DNA of 64,000 nucleotides from Streptomyces massasporeus. GTDB lineage: Bacteria; Actinomycetota; Actinomycetes; Streptomycetales; Streptomycetaceae. The stretch is taken from NCBI RefSeq assembly GCF_014648995.1, contig NZ_BMSE01000003.1, positions 248,001 to 312,000 on the forward strand, read 5' to 3'. The translations under genes and the position numbers were made by a program. Within the stretch, counting starts at the first letter, position 1, and each line of letters starts with the position of its first letter. Of this stretch, positions 44,749 to 53,394 are shown piece after piece. The notes under the pieces were generated by a model. That model had not been told where the DNA came from. It saw nothing but the letters and a program-made list of their open reading frames with translations, and ran no database searches.

Positions 44749-47553
44749 TCACCCCACCGACGAGTAGGCGACAACCCCCCGCAGCAGCAGATCAACGCCC
44801 TTACGCGCGTTCTTCACGACACTGGACCCCTGCGGAGCAGCCGCCGCGATCTGCCCGAGCACGTCGATGACCTGCTTGCACCACCGCACGAAGTCCCCCG
44901 CCGGCATCTCCGCCTCGCGCAGCACCTCGTCGAGCCCCTTCCCTGAGGCCCACTCGTACGCGGCCCAGGCGAAGCCGAGATCGGGCTCGCGCTGCCCGAC
45001 CCCCTCGGTCTGGGTGATCCGGAAGTCCTCCTCCAGCGCGTCCAGCCGCCCCCAGATCCGCACCATCTCGCCCAGCGCGGCCTTGGCCTTCCCGGACGGC
45101 ACCTTCGGCGCCATCGCGTCGTCCGCGGCCCGCGCCTCGAACACCAGCGCCGAGACGCACGCGGCCAGTTCGGCCGGGCCCAGGTCCTCCCAGACACCCG
45201 CGCGCAGACACTCGCTGGCGAGCAGGTCCAGCTCGCCGTACAGCCGCGCGAGCCGCTTGCCGTGCTCGGTGACCTCGTCGCCGCGCAGGTAGTCCAGCTC
45301 GGTCAGCAGCGCCACGATGCGGTCGAACGTCCGGGCGATCGTGTTCGTGCGGCCCTCGATCCGCCGCTCCAGCTGCGAGGTGTCGCGCAGCAGCCGGTGG
45401 TACCGCTCGGCCCAACGGGCGTGGTCCTCACGGTCGTTGCAGCCGTGGCAGGGATGAGCGCGGAGCGCTGTCCGCAGCCGGGCGATCTCACGGTCGTCGG
45501 CCGCCTGGGAGCGCCGCTTGCGGTGCTTCTCGGCCGGGATGTGCCCGGCCTTGGTGCGCAGCGCCGACGCGAGGTCCCGACGGGACTGCGGGGAGCGGGG
45601 GTTGAAGGACTTCGGGATCCGCATCCGCTCCAGCGGTTCGACGGGGACCGGGAAGTCCATCGACGCCAGCCGCTTCACCTGCCGCTCGGCGGTCAGCACC
45701 AGCGGGCGCGGCCCGTCGTGGTGCTCGAAGCCGCGGTGGCCGTTCGAACGGCCCGCGGGCAGGCCCGGGTCGAGCACCAGCGCCAGGCCGGCGTACTTGC
45801 CGGTGGGCACGTGGATGACGTCACCGGGCTTCAGCTTCTCCAGCGCGACGGCGGCCTCGGCGCGCCGCTGTGCCGCGCCCTGCCGGGCGATCTCGTTCTC
45901 CCGGTCCTTCAGTTCGCGGCGCAGCCTTGCGTACTCCTCGAAGTCGCCGAGGTGGCAGGTCATGGAGGCCTTGTAGCCCTCCAGACCTTCCTCGTTGCGC
46001 TGCACCTGCCGGGAGATGCCGACGACCGACTTGTCCGCCTGGAACTGCGCGAAGGACGTCTCCAGCAGCTCACGCGAGCGGTGCCGCCCGAACTGCTCGA
46101 CCAGGTTGACCGCCATGTTGTACGACGGCTTGAAGCTGGACCGCAGCGGGTAGGTGCGCGTGCCGGCCAGGCCCGCGAGGTGCTCGGGGCTGGAGCCGCG
46201 CTGCCACAGCACCACGGCGTGGCCCTCGACGTCGATGCCGCGTCGCCCCGCGCGTCCCGTCAACTGCGTGTACTCGCCCGGCGTGATGTCCGCGTGCTGC
46301 TCGCCGTTCCACTTGACGAGCTTCTCCAGCACCACCGAGCGGGCGGGCATGTTGATGCCGAGGGCGAGGGTCTCGGTCGCGAACACGGCCTTGACCAGGC
46401 CGCGCACGAAGAGTTCCTCGACGACCTCCTTGAAGGTCGGCAGCATGCCCGCGTGGTGGGCGGCGATGCCGCGCTCCAGGCCCTCGAGCCACTCGTAGTA
46501 GCCGAGGACGTGCAGGTCCTCGGTCGGGATGGAGGCGGTGCGCTCCTCGACCAGGGTGCGGACTCGTTCCCGCGCCTCCTCGTCGTTGAGGCGCAGTCCC
46601 GCGTGCAGGCACTGCTGGACGGCGGCCTCGCAGGCGGCGCGGCTGAAGATGAAGGTGATGGCGGGCAGCAGCCCCTCGGCGTCGAGCCGCTCGATGACCT
46701 CGGGCCGGCTCGGCGTCCAGATCCGGGACCGCTGCCGGCGCTCGCGCTCACGGTCGGCCTCGCGCATGGACCGGCCGCGCCGCCGGTCCTGGTACGACGG
46801 CCGGCTCGCCTCCATGCGCGCCATGCGCGTGAGGTCGGGGTTGACGGCCTTCTTGTGGCCCTCGCCCTCCTCGAACAGGTCGTACATCCGCCGCCCGGCC
46901 AGCACGTGCTGGAACAGCGGCACGGGCCGGTGCTCGGAGACGATCACCTCGGTGTCGCCGCGGACCGTGTCGAGCCAGTCGCCGAACTCCTCGGCGTTCG
47001 ACACGGTCGCCGAGAGCGAGACGAGCGTGACCGACTCGGGAAGGTGAATGATCACTTCTTCCCACACGGCACCCCGGAACCGGTCGGAGAGGTAGTGCAC
47101 CTCGTCCATGACCACGTATCCGAGACCCAGGAGGGTCTGGGAACCGGCGTACAGCATGTTCCGCAGCACCTCGGTGGTCATCACGACCACCGGCGCCTCG
47201 GAGTTGACGCTGTTGTCGCCGGTGAGCAGGCCCACCTTGTCCGCGCCGTAGCGGCGGCACAGGTCGGCGTACTTCTGGTTCGACAGCGCCTTGATGGGTG
47301 TCGTGTAGAAGCACTTCTTGCCCTGCTGGAGGGCGAGGTGGACGGCGAACTCGCCGACGATCGTCTTGCCGGAGCCGGTGGGCGCCGCGACGAGCACGCC
47401 CTTCCCCGCTTCGAGCGCCTGGCAGGCCTCGATCTGGAAGGGGTCGAGACCGAAGTCGTACATCTCGCGGAAGCCCGCGAGCGCGGTGGCCTGCTCGGCT
47501 GCCCGCAGGCGGGCTGCCGCGTACCGCTCGGCCGGTGAGAGGTCCTCTGTCAT
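44749..47553 (-). CDS. HelY/Ski2-like DEVH RNA helicase
   Basis: 934 residues. The helicase core shows Walker A APTGSGKTIVGEFAV, motif II MDEVHYLSDRFRGAVWEE, SLSATVSNAEEFGDWL, and the C-terminal half with IAAHHAGMLPTFKEVVEELF, TETLALGINMPARSVV and motif VI QLTGRAGRRGID. The last third ends in a DSHCT-type helical domain (LGEMVRIWGRLDALEEDF... GDFVRWCKQVIDVLGQIA). This is the actinobacterial HelY family, related to Ski2/Mtr4, and probably acts in RNA processing or decay. The open frame runs further upstream than 47553, but the ATG there (MTEDLSPAERYAAARLRAAE) is where family similarity starts and avoids overlap with the lipid kinase. Confidence 0.95.
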   Translation of the reverse strand: MTEDLSPAERYAAARLRAAEQATALAGFREMYDFGLDPFQIEACQALEAGKGVLVAAPTGSGKTIVGEFAVHLALQQGKKCFYTTPIKALSNQKYADLCRRYGADKVGLLTGDNSVNSEAPVVVMTTEVLRNMLYAGSQTLLGLGYVVMDEVHYLSDRFRGAVWEEVIIHLPESVTLVSLSATVSNAEEFGDWLDTVRGDTEVIVSEHRPVPLFQHVLAGRRMYDLFEEGEGHKKAVNPDLTRMARMEASRPSYQDRRRGRSMREADRERERRQRSRIWTPSRPEVIERLDAEGLLPAITFIFSRAACEAAVQQCLHAGLRLNDEEARERVRTLVEERTASIPTEDLHVLGYYEWLEGLERGIAAHHAGMLPTFKEVVEELFVRGLVKAVFATETLALGINMPARSVVLEKLVKWNGEQHADITPGEYTQLTGRAGRRGIDVEGHAVVLWQRGSSPEHLAGLAGTRTYPLRSSFKPSYNMAVNLVEQFGRHRSRELLETSFAQFQADKSVVGISRQVQRNEEGLEGYKASMTCHLGDFEEYARLRRELKDRENEIARQGAAQRRAEAAVALEKLKPGDVIHVPTGKYAGLALVLDPGLPAGRSNGHRGFEHHDGPRPLVLTAERQVKRLASMDFPVPVEPLERMRIPKSFNPRSPQSRRDLASALRTKAGHIPAEKHRKRRSQAADDREIARLRTALRAHPCHGCNDREDHARWAERYHRLLRDTSQLERRIEGRTNTIARTFDRIVALLTELDYLRGDEVTEHGKRLARLYGELDLLASECLRAGVWEDLGPAELAACVSALVFEARAADDAMAPKVPSGKAKAALGEMVRIWGRLDALEEDFRITQTEGVGQREPDLGFAWAAYEWASGKGLDEVLREAEMPAGDFVRWCKQVIDVLGQIAAAAPQGSSVVKNARKGVDLLLRGVVAYSSVG

Positions 47554-47654
47554 CGTGCTTTCGAGCGTACCGGGCCGCACTGACAACAGGACGATCATTA
47601 TCCGGATCCGTTCCTGTGAAACCAGGGATCGGCGCAGCTCAGGGGCAGCGGACC

Positions 47655-48545
47655 TCAGGGACCGACGACCCGCACGCCCCCGCGCACGCAGCGCGCACTG
47701 AGCGGCAGCGGACCGAGCGGCTCCCCGTCGGCGTAGCCGGTGACGCCCTCGGCGGCGATCTCGACGCGGGTCGCCCGCAGCACGGTCACCTTGGGGTGGT
47801 CGACGTGCGTCCCCCGGTACACCCTCGGGAACACCCGCAGCAGTGTGGTGCGGCTGCAGTCCCCGACCACCGTGACGTCGAACAGTCCGTCGGTCAGGTC
47901 GGCGCCGGGGCAGATCCGCATGCCGCCGCCGTAGGAGGAGCCGTTGCCGACGGCCACGAGGGTCGCCTCGACCTCCAGGACCTCGTCGTCGTCGAGCCGG
48001 ATCCGGTACGGGACGGGACGGAACCCGGCGAGTTCGCCGATCATCGCCAGGTCGTACTTGAGGCGGCCGGTGGGCCATCGCATGCGGTTGCCGCGGTCGT
48101 TGACGCGGGAGTCGAAGCCGGAGGCGAGGACCGTGCCGAACCAGCGGTCGCCGACCTGCCCGAGGTCGATGTCGCGGATCCGGCCGCACTTGAGGGCGTC
48201 GGCGATCATGCGGCCCGCGGCGGCCGGCTGCCGCACGGGCAGGCCGAGGGCGCGGGCGAAGTCGTTGCCGGTTCCGACGGCGACCAGGCCGAGCGGGGTG
48301 CGGGTGCCCGCGACCGCCCGCAGCGCGAGGGCCGCCATCCCGTCGCCCCCGACGGCGATCAGCGCGCCCGTGCCGGCCTCGACGGCGGCACGCGCGCGGA
48401 CCAGGGCGTCCGTGGCGTCCTCCCCGAGGACCGTCCGCACCGAGAAGCCGGCCGCCCGCAACGCGGAAGCGGCCGGCTGCGCCGCGCGGGCGCCCCGGCC
48501 GCGGCCCGCGGTGGGGTTGACGAAGAGGGTGATCTCGCTGGTCAC
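47655..48545 (-). CDS. Diacylglycerol kinase-family lipid kinase
   Basis: 296 residues. The DAGK catalytic domain starts EITLFVNPTAGRGRG and has the nucleotide-binding loop IAVGGDGMAALALRAVAG, with the family's usual Thr/Asn position filled by Met. Further motifs are GLVAVGTGNDFARALGLP and RDIDLGQVGDRWFGTVLASGFDS. The C-terminal beta domain has VGNGSSYGGGMRICPGADLTDGLFDVTVV and GYADGEPLG. It phosphorylates diacylglycerol or a related lipid at the membrane. GTG 48545 is used. It is between tatC and the helicase on the same strand. Confidence 0.93.
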   Translation of the reverse strand: MTSEITLFVNPTAGRGRGARAAQPAASALRAAGFSVRTVLGEDATDALVRARAAVEAGTGALIAVGGDGMAALALRAVAGTRTPLGLVAVGTGNDFARALGLPVRQPAAAGRMIADALKCGRIRDIDLGQVGDRWFGTVLASGFDSRVNDRGNRMRWPTGRLKYDLAMIGELAGFRPVPYRIRLDDDEVLEVEATLVAVGNGSSYGGGMRICPGADLTDGLFDVTVVGDCSRTTLLRVFPRVYRGTHVDHPKVTVLRATRVEIAAEGVTGYADGEPLGPLPLSARCVRGGVRVVGP

Positions 48546-48576
48546 GGGACCGACCCTATGAGCTGTCCGTCGATCT

Positions 48577-49539
48577 TCAGGTCACGTCGTCATAACCGTT
48601 GACCCGGTCCGAGCGGTCCGAGCTCGCCTGCTCGGGCAGGGCGGCCCGGCTGGTGGTCACGGGCTCGATCTCGCCGATGTCGTCGGGGGTGAGATCCAGC
48701 TCGGAGGCCTCGTCGTCGGCGGGGCCGAGGGCCTCGCGTCGGGCCTTGCGGCGATCGTTGACCAGGGAGAAGGCGACGGCTGCGAAGTACAGGATCCAGA
48801 TCGGCGCCGCCAGCGCCAGCATGGTCAGCGGGTCGGTGCTGGGGGTGGCGATGGCCGCGAAGACCGTGATGCCCATGATCATGCCGCGCCACCAGCCGAG
48901 CATGCGCTGGCCGGTCAGTACCCCGGTGAGGTTGAGCATGACCAGCAGCAGCGGCAGCTCGAAGGAGAGGCCGAAGACGAGCACCATCCGCATGACCAGG
49001 TCGAGCAGGTCGTCCAGCGGAAGGAGGTTGGACGTGCCGCCCGGGGTGAACTCCAGGAGCACCTTGGCCGTGGTGGGGAGCACCGTGTACGCGAAGTACG
49101 CGCCGACGATGAACAGCGGCGCGCCCGTGCCGACGAAGGCGTAGGCGTACTTCTTCTCGTGCCGGTGCAGGCCCGGGGCGACGAAGGCCCACAGCTGGTA
49201 GAGCCAGATCGGCGAGGCCAGCACGACACCGGCCATCAGCGACACCTTCAGCGCCAGCGTGAAGGGGGTGAGCAGGCCGTTGATGGTGATCTGCGCACAG
49301 GGCTTCGTACCCGGCTGCGACTGGGCCAGCTCCGCGAAGGTCTTGTCACAGCCGACCGAGTCGAGGATCGGCTTGGTGATCAAGTTGATGATGTCGTTGT
49401 AGAAGAAGGCGGCGAAGACCGTGACGACGACGATCGCCAGCATCGCCTTGGCGAGCCGGTTGCGGAGCTCGCGAAGGTGCTCCGCGAGGGGCATGCGCCC
49501 CTCGGGATCCCTCTCCTGCTTGCGGGCAGACTTCAGCAA
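48577..49539 (-). CDS. tatC: Sec-independent protein translocase TatC
   Basis: 320 residues with six membrane helices. N-terminal signature MPLAEHLRELRNRLAKAML, then a large loop with a cysteine pair (VGCDKTF...TKPCAQI), SPIWLYQLWAFVAPGLHRHEKKYA (TatC signature), FTPGG, and LVFGLSFELPLLLVMLNLTGVL. The C-terminal tail of about 60 residues is acidic and cytoplasmic. The start appears to be TTG at 49539 (MLKSARKQERDPEG), with a GTGGG stretch upstream. With TatA next door it exports folded proteins such as the twin-arginine glycosidase at 921-2156. Confidence 0.97.
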   Translation of the reverse strand: MLKSARKQERDPEGRMPLAEHLRELRNRLAKAMLAIVVVTVFAAFFYNDIINLITKPILDSVGCDKTFAELAQSQPGTKPCAQITINGLLTPFTLALKVSLMAGVVLASPIWLYQLWAFVAPGLHRHEKKYAYAFVGTGAPLFIVGAYFAYTVLPTTAKVLLEFTPGGTSNLLPLDDLLDLVMRMVLVFGLSFELPLLLVMLNLTGVLTGQRMLGWWRGMIMGITVFAAIATPSTDPLTMLALAAPIWILYFAAVAFSLVNDRRKARREALGPADDEASELDLTPDDIGEIEPVTTSRAALPEQASSDRSDRVNGYDDVT

Positions 49540-49586
49540 CCCACGTTCCCATCTCGTGCGGCGGGCCGGAGGTCACCGGCCCTGCG

Positions 49587-49868
49587 TCAGCGCTTGGTCG
49601 TGTCCGTGGGCTCGCTGACCGGGCGCGAGCTGGTCACGTCACCGGGCGCTGCCTGGATGGTGCGCTGCGAGGACTCGTCGGTGTTGGGCGGGCCCGCCGG
49701 GGTCGTGGAGGACTTGCTCTCGTCCTTCATCGCCTTCGCCTCGCTCTTGAGGATGCGGGCGGACTTGCCGAGCGACCGAGCCATGTCCGGAAGCTTCTTC
49801 GCGCCGAACAGCAGGATGATGACGACGAGGATGAGAATGATCTCGGGGGCTCCGAGCCTTCCGAACAT
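49587..49868 (-). CDS. tatA: Sec-independent protein translocase TatA
   Basis: 93 residues. One N-terminal membrane helix ([17 protein letters not shown]), the FG-A-KKLPD hinge, an amphipathic helix ([22 protein letters not shown]) and an unstructured Ser/Thr/Pro-rich tail: the exact TatA layout. ATG 49868 is preceded by GAGAAGG. The tatC gene starts 47 bases after its stop, so they are co-transcribed. A perfect palindrome lies 40 bases upstream. Confidence 0.97.
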   Translation of the reverse strand: MFGRLGAPEIILILVVIILLFGAKKLPDMARSLGKSARILKSEAKAMKDESKSSTTPAGPPNTDESSQRTIQAAPGDVTSSRPVSEPTDTTKR

Positions 49869-49908
49869 AAGTCTTTACCTTCTCACCGAGGCGGCTGTGG
49901 TGGGGTGC

Positions 49909-49926
49909 TGTCCGACCGGTCGGACA
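49909..49926. promoter_or_regulatory. Perfect 18-bp palindrome upstream of tatA
   Basis: TGTCCGACCGGTCGGACA, fully symmetric, from 41 bases upstream of the tatA start; a half-like TGTCCGAACGATC follows at 49930. A very similar element is at 14823-14843 upstream of infC. Fits an operator of a dimeric repressor; the protein is unknown. Confidence 0.6.
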
Positions 49927-50126
49927 CATGTCCGAACGATCGTGTTGGCAGCGATCGTAACGCTCGGGGGTAAACGTGAGGCAATCCCTCTGCATCCCCT
50001 GTGCGTACTCCCGTCCGCGACCAGTGCCTCGTTAACCGGGCCGCGACCAGCAGCGTACCTGTACGAACCGCCGAGGTGACAGGGCGAAGTGTCCCAAAAG
50101 CAACTCATGGCCGACGCCCGGCCGGC

Positions 50127-50321
50127 TCACAGAGCGTCCACGGATCGGGCCGCGGTCTCCGCCGCCCGCTCCAGGTCCTCGGCGGCCCGGTTGATACGGC
50201 GGGCCGAGTCCGTGACCTGCCTGCCCAGCCGCTGTGCCTCCACGAAGACCCGCACGGCGAGCACCCCGAGCACGACGAGACCCACGAAACCCACAGCAAC
50301 CGCGAACATCGGCCAGAACAT
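50127..50321 (-). CDS. Small membrane protein with C-terminal helix, unknown function
   Basis: 64 residues: MFWPMFAVAVGFVGLVVLGVLAVRVF is one membrane helix; the rest (EAQRLGRQVTDSARRINRAAEDLERAAETAARSVDAL) is an amphipathic, heptad-like helix likely in the cytoplasm. It lies between tatA and the zinc-ribbon gene on the same strand, a position conserved in streptomycetes in my memory. No function known. Confidence 0.75.
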   Translation of the reverse strand: MFWPMFAVAVGFVGLVVLGVLAVRVFVEAQRLGRQVTDSARRINRAAEDLERAAETAARSVDAL

Positions 50322-50366
50322 GACGCCGAGCCTAGACCTTCCTGAACGGGCGAACGCCCCGACCCT

Positions 50367-50663
50367 CTAGACGGTGGAGTGCAGCCGCAGGGTCCGCACA
50401 CCGCCGCCGGTGAGCAGCTCCACGATCCGCTCCCCCGCCGGCTTGCGGACCGACGCACCGCACTGCGGGCAGGTGAAGGAGTAGAAGGTGGTGCGGTTCG
50501 TGGCGCCGATGGCCAGGCGCAGGGCGCCCGCGGCGAGCTCGAAGGACCCGCGGCAGTCGGGGCAGCCCGCCCTGAACACGACCGGGGTCACGCTTCTCAT
50601 TCCGGCGAACGCGGACTCCACCGTCATGTCCCCGACACCACCGGACGTCGCCGACTCGTTCAA
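50367..50663 (-). CDS. Zinc-ribbon protein of unknown function
   Basis: 98 residues with two cysteine pairs, CPDCRG and CPQCGA, about 33 residues apart, which should hold one zinc. Between them is FELAAGALRLAIGATNRTTFYSFT and after them VRKPAGERIVELLTGGGVRTLRLH. The start is uncertain: TTG 50663 has an AGGAG site upstream; ATG 50627 with GGGG would give 86 residues. It follows the PafC gene on the same strand. Confidence 0.7.
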   Translation of the reverse strand: MNESATSGGVGDMTVESAFAGMRSVTPVVFRAGCPDCRGSFELAAGALRLAIGATNRTTFYSFTCPQCGASVRKPAGERIVELLTGGGVRTLRLHSTV

Positions 50664-50766
50664 GCCCTCGCTCCTCTTTCTGGGGTCGTTCGCCTCCGGG
50701 GCGCCACGCCCGGTGCCGCGGTCCGGCGGCCCTGCCCGGCCATGGACCCCGAGGGGCGCCCGCGGC

Positions 50767-51843
50767 TCACTCGGGTCCGTCGCCCGGCCCGTCCGGAACC
50801 GCGTGCGCCGCGTGCTGCTCGCGCGCGTCGGCCTCCACGACGCGCGTCGTCCGCGCCGCCTCGATCCCGTCGTACGCCGTCAGCGCCTCGCGGGCCGCCT
50901 GGCGGGCGCTGTCGGCGAGCTCCGGCGGCGAGACGATCCGGCCGTCCCGCCCGAGCCGCAGGGCCAGGCGCCGCAGCGACGCCGGGTCGGGGGTCCGCAG
51001 AGTGATACGCAGTCCGCCGTCCGGCAGCTCATCCGCACTGTCGTGCGGGTAGTACTCCGCGACCCAGCGGCCGCCGGGCCCGACCTCGACCACGACCTCC
51101 GGGTCCTCGGCCGCGGGCTGCACCAGCGCTTCCGACAGGTCCCGCAGCTCGATCTCGGGCGGCGCCGACGGCTCGTCCAAAATCTTGATCTCGGCGACCC
51201 GGTCGAGCCGGAAGGTGCGGCGCGCCTCGGAGCGGCGGCACCAGGCCTCGACATAGGTGTGCCCGACGCTCACCAGGCGGATGGGGTCGATCTCCCGCTC
51301 GGTGAGCTCGTCGCGCGCGGGCGAGTAGTAGCGGATCCACAGCCTGCGGCGCTCGGCGATCGCCCGGTCGACGTCCGCGAAGACGCCGCCCTCGGACTCG
51401 AAGGTCACCGACAGACGCGAGCTGGCGCCCGCCGCCTCGCCGGCCGCCGTCTCCACCTTGGCCGTCGCGCGCAGCAGCGCCTGCCGGTCGCTCTCGCGCA
51501 GTCCGGGCAGCGTGGACACCGCCCGGGCGGCGACGAGCAGGGCGGTGGCCTCGTCCGCGGCGAGTCTGAGCGGTTCGGCCGCTTCCGCCGCCAGGGCGGC
51601 CGGGTTGTGCCACCAGATGCGCTCGCCGTCGGTGTCGATGTCGAGCAGGTCGCCGCCGCGGAAGCTGGTGCCGCACATGGGCAGCACGTCGAGGTCGGAG
51701 ACCAGCTCGTCCTCGCTGATGCCGAAGGCGCGCGCGACGTCCTCGACCCGGGCTCCGGGGCGCTCCTTCAGATACGTCACCAGCGAGAGCATCCGCCGGG
51801 TCTGGTCGATGGCGTTCACGGGCCTGACCGGTTTGCCTGCCAC
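50767..51843 (-). CDS. pafC: WYL-domain transcriptional regulator PafC
   Basis: 358 residues. A HTH region (AIDQTRRMLSLVTYLKERPGARVEDVARAFGISEDELVSDLDVL) is followed by the WYL domain (RRLWIRYYSPARDELTEREIDPIRLVSVGHTYVEAWCRRSEARRTFRLDRV) and a WCX C-terminal domain (GRWVAEYYPHDSADELPDGGLRITLRTPD). In mycobacteria PafB and PafC act together to activate LexA-independent DNA-damage genes. GTG 51843 has GGAAAG upstream. It starts 17 bases after the PafB stop, so the two are co-translated in order. Confidence 0.93.
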   Translation of the reverse strand: MAGKPVRPVNAIDQTRRMLSLVTYLKERPGARVEDVARAFGISEDELVSDLDVLPMCGTSFRGGDLLDIDTDGERIWWHNPAALAAEAAEPLRLAADEATALLVAARAVSTLPGLRESDRQALLRATAKVETAAGEAAGASSRLSVTFESEGGVFADVDRAIAERRRLWIRYYSPARDELTEREIDPIRLVSVGHTYVEAWCRRSEARRTFRLDRVAEIKILDEPSAPPEIELRDLSEALVQPAAEDPEVVVEVGPGGRWVAEYYPHDSADELPDGGLRITLRTPDPASLRRLALRLGRDGRIVSPPELADSARQAAREALTAYDGIEAARTTRVVEADAREQHAAHAVPDGPGDGPE

Positions 51844-51860
51844 TGTCTTTCCGCTCCCCC

Positions 51861-52838
51861 TCAGCCCTTGGCCACGGCCCGCAGCCGGTCCACCACGTCG
51901 GCCCGCAGCTCCGCGGGCTCCAGGACGACCACGTCCGGCCCGAACTCCACCAGCCAGGCGTCCAGCCCGTGGCCGTACGGAATCTCCAACTCGTCCCAGC
52001 CGTCGCCGAGTTCCCGGACGGAGGTGGCCTTCGCCCGAAGGGGGTACCCCGCGCCGGCACGCAGCCGGATCCGCGCCGAGCGGTCGGCGACCTCGCCGGC
52101 CCAGCTCGCCACGGTCTCCCGGACGGTGACGACGTCCGGTACGGGAGCGGTGTACCGGCCGCCGCGCGAGCGGACCTTGCCGGTGATCCGCGACAGCCGG
52201 AAGACCCGCTCGGCGCCCCGGTCGCGGTCCCAGCCCGCCAGGTACCAGTGGCCCCGCCAGCACTCCAGCGCCCACGGCTCCACGTGCCGCTGCTCGGGGT
52301 GGGCCGCGGTGGCCTTGCGGTAGTCGAAGGCGACGGGCCGGCGGTCCCGGCAGGCCAGCATCAGCGGCTCGAACGCGGCCTCGTGCACGGGAATGCGCGG
52401 CTCCAGCGCGCCGTGCGACCCGTACGGGTCGACGTCCTCGGGGAGTCCGGCCGCACGCAGCTTCTGCAGGGCGCCGCTGGCCGCTCCGGCGAGCCGGGCC
52501 TGCTGCCAGACCTTGGCGGCGAGCCCGAGGGCGGCGGCCTCCTCGGCGTCCAGGGTGATGGGCGGGAGGCGGTTGCTGTCACGGCGGGCCAGGTAGCCGA
52601 CCTCGCCGTCGAGGTTCTCGACGGTCTCGATGACCAGCCCGAGTTCGCGCAGGTCGTCCTTGTCGCGCTCGAACATACGGTTGAAGGAATCATCGGAGCC
52701 GGTCGCGCCGTTGCCCGGCCCGAAGGCCTCGACGTAGGCCTCGATGGAGTCGCGCAGCTCACGCTTGCTGAGCGGCCGGCGTGTCCCGAGCAGACACAGC
52801 GCCAGGTTCATCAGCCGCTCGGCCTTGGCAATGGCCAT
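51861..52838 (-). CDS. pafB: WYL-domain transcriptional regulator PafB
   Basis: 325 residues. The N-terminal winged HTH is KAERLMNLALCLLGTRRPLSKRELRDSIEAY... FERDKDDLRELGL. The WYL domain contains RRPVAFDYRKATAAHPEQRHVEPWALECWRGHWYLAGWDRDRGAERVFRLSRI, and the WCX domain is near the C-terminus. The paired arrangement pafB-pafC downstream of pafA is typical of actinobacteria with a Pup system. A terminator at 52912-52939 separates it from the FKBP gene, so it should have its own promoter within 52839-52911. Confidence 0.93.
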   Translation of the reverse strand: MAIAKAERLMNLALCLLGTRRPLSKRELRDSIEAYVEAFGPGNGATGSDDSFNRMFERDKDDLRELGLVIETVENLDGEVGYLARRDSNRLPPITLDAEEAAALGLAAKVWQQARLAGAASGALQKLRAAGLPEDVDPYGSHGALEPRIPVHEAAFEPLMLACRDRRPVAFDYRKATAAHPEQRHVEPWALECWRGHWYLAGWDRDRGAERVFRLSRITGKVRSRGGRYTAPVPDVVTVRETVASWAGEVADRSARIRLRAGAGYPLRAKATSVRELGDGWDELEIPYGHGLDAWLVEFGPDVVVLEPAELRADVVDRLRAVAKG

Positions 52839-52911
52839 CGACGCGCTTCGCCTCCCTATGGTGCTTACGAGCGATGACCGTACCGCCACACGGTGGCACG
52901 GCAAAAGCCGA

Positions 52912-52939
52912 GGGCCCATGCCCGAACAGGCATGGGCCC
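52912..52939 (-). terminator. Terminator after the FKBP gene
   Basis: GGGCCCATGCC (52912-52922) and GGCATGGGCCC (52929-52939) pair perfectly over 11 bases around CGAACA; 27 bases after the FKBP stop on the minus strand. Confidence 0.85.
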
Positions 52940-52966
52940 CACATGATCGAGTCTGTCGGAGCTTGC

Positions 52967-53338
52967 TCAGACCCCGAGCAGGTCGACCACGAAGATCAGC
53001 GTCTCGCCGGCCTTGATCAGAGGCGACGGGCTCTGGTTGCCGTAGGCGAGGTGGGCGGGGATGGTCAGCTGGCGGCGGCCGCCGACCCTCATGCCCTGCA
53101 CGCCCTGGTCCCAGCCCTTGATGACACGGCCGCCGCCCAGCGGGAAGCGGAACGGGGTGCCGCGGTTCCAGCTGGCGTCGAACTCCTCGCCCGTGCTGAA
53201 GGAGACACCCACGTAGTGCACGGTGACGGTCTGGCCGGCCTGCGCGACCGGGCCGTCGCCCTCCCAGATGTCCTTGATCTCGAGGTCCGCCGGGGGCTCG
53301 CCGCCCGGGAAGTCGATCTCGGGCTTGTCGATGCTCAC
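52967..53338 (-). CDS. FKBP-type peptidyl-prolyl isomerase, cytoplasmic
   Basis: 123 residues, one complete FKBP domain: TVTVHYVGVSFSTGEEFDASWNRG, FRFPLGGGRVIKGWDQGVQGMRVGGRRQLTIPAHLAYGNQSP and LIFVVDLLGV. Residues lining the FK506/proline pocket (Tyr, Phe, Asp, Trp, Tyr) are present. No signal sequence. GTG 53338 follows AAGGAG. It is directly downstream of the lipoprotein FKBP gene, with 56 bases between. Confidence 0.95.
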   Translation of the reverse strand: MSIDKPEIDFPGGEPPADLEIKDIWEGDGPVAQAGQTVTVHYVGVSFSTGEEFDASWNRGTPFRFPLGGGRVIKGWDQGVQGMRVGGRRQLTIPAHLAYGNQSPSPLIKAGETLIFVVDLLGV

Positions 53339-53394
53339 TTCATCTCTCCTTGTTACGTGACCTGCGTCGGGGACAGTCTCACAGACCGGCCGGG

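Noticed and set aside
47554..48189. N-terminal extension of the helicase frame up to 48189
   Set aside because: It runs antisense-frame through the lipid kinase gene and shows no helicase similarity; ATG 47553 begins the conserved protein.
52751..52945. Small plus-strand frames over the pafB start
   Set aside because: Antisense to the conserved N-terminus of PafB and without a ribosome binding site.
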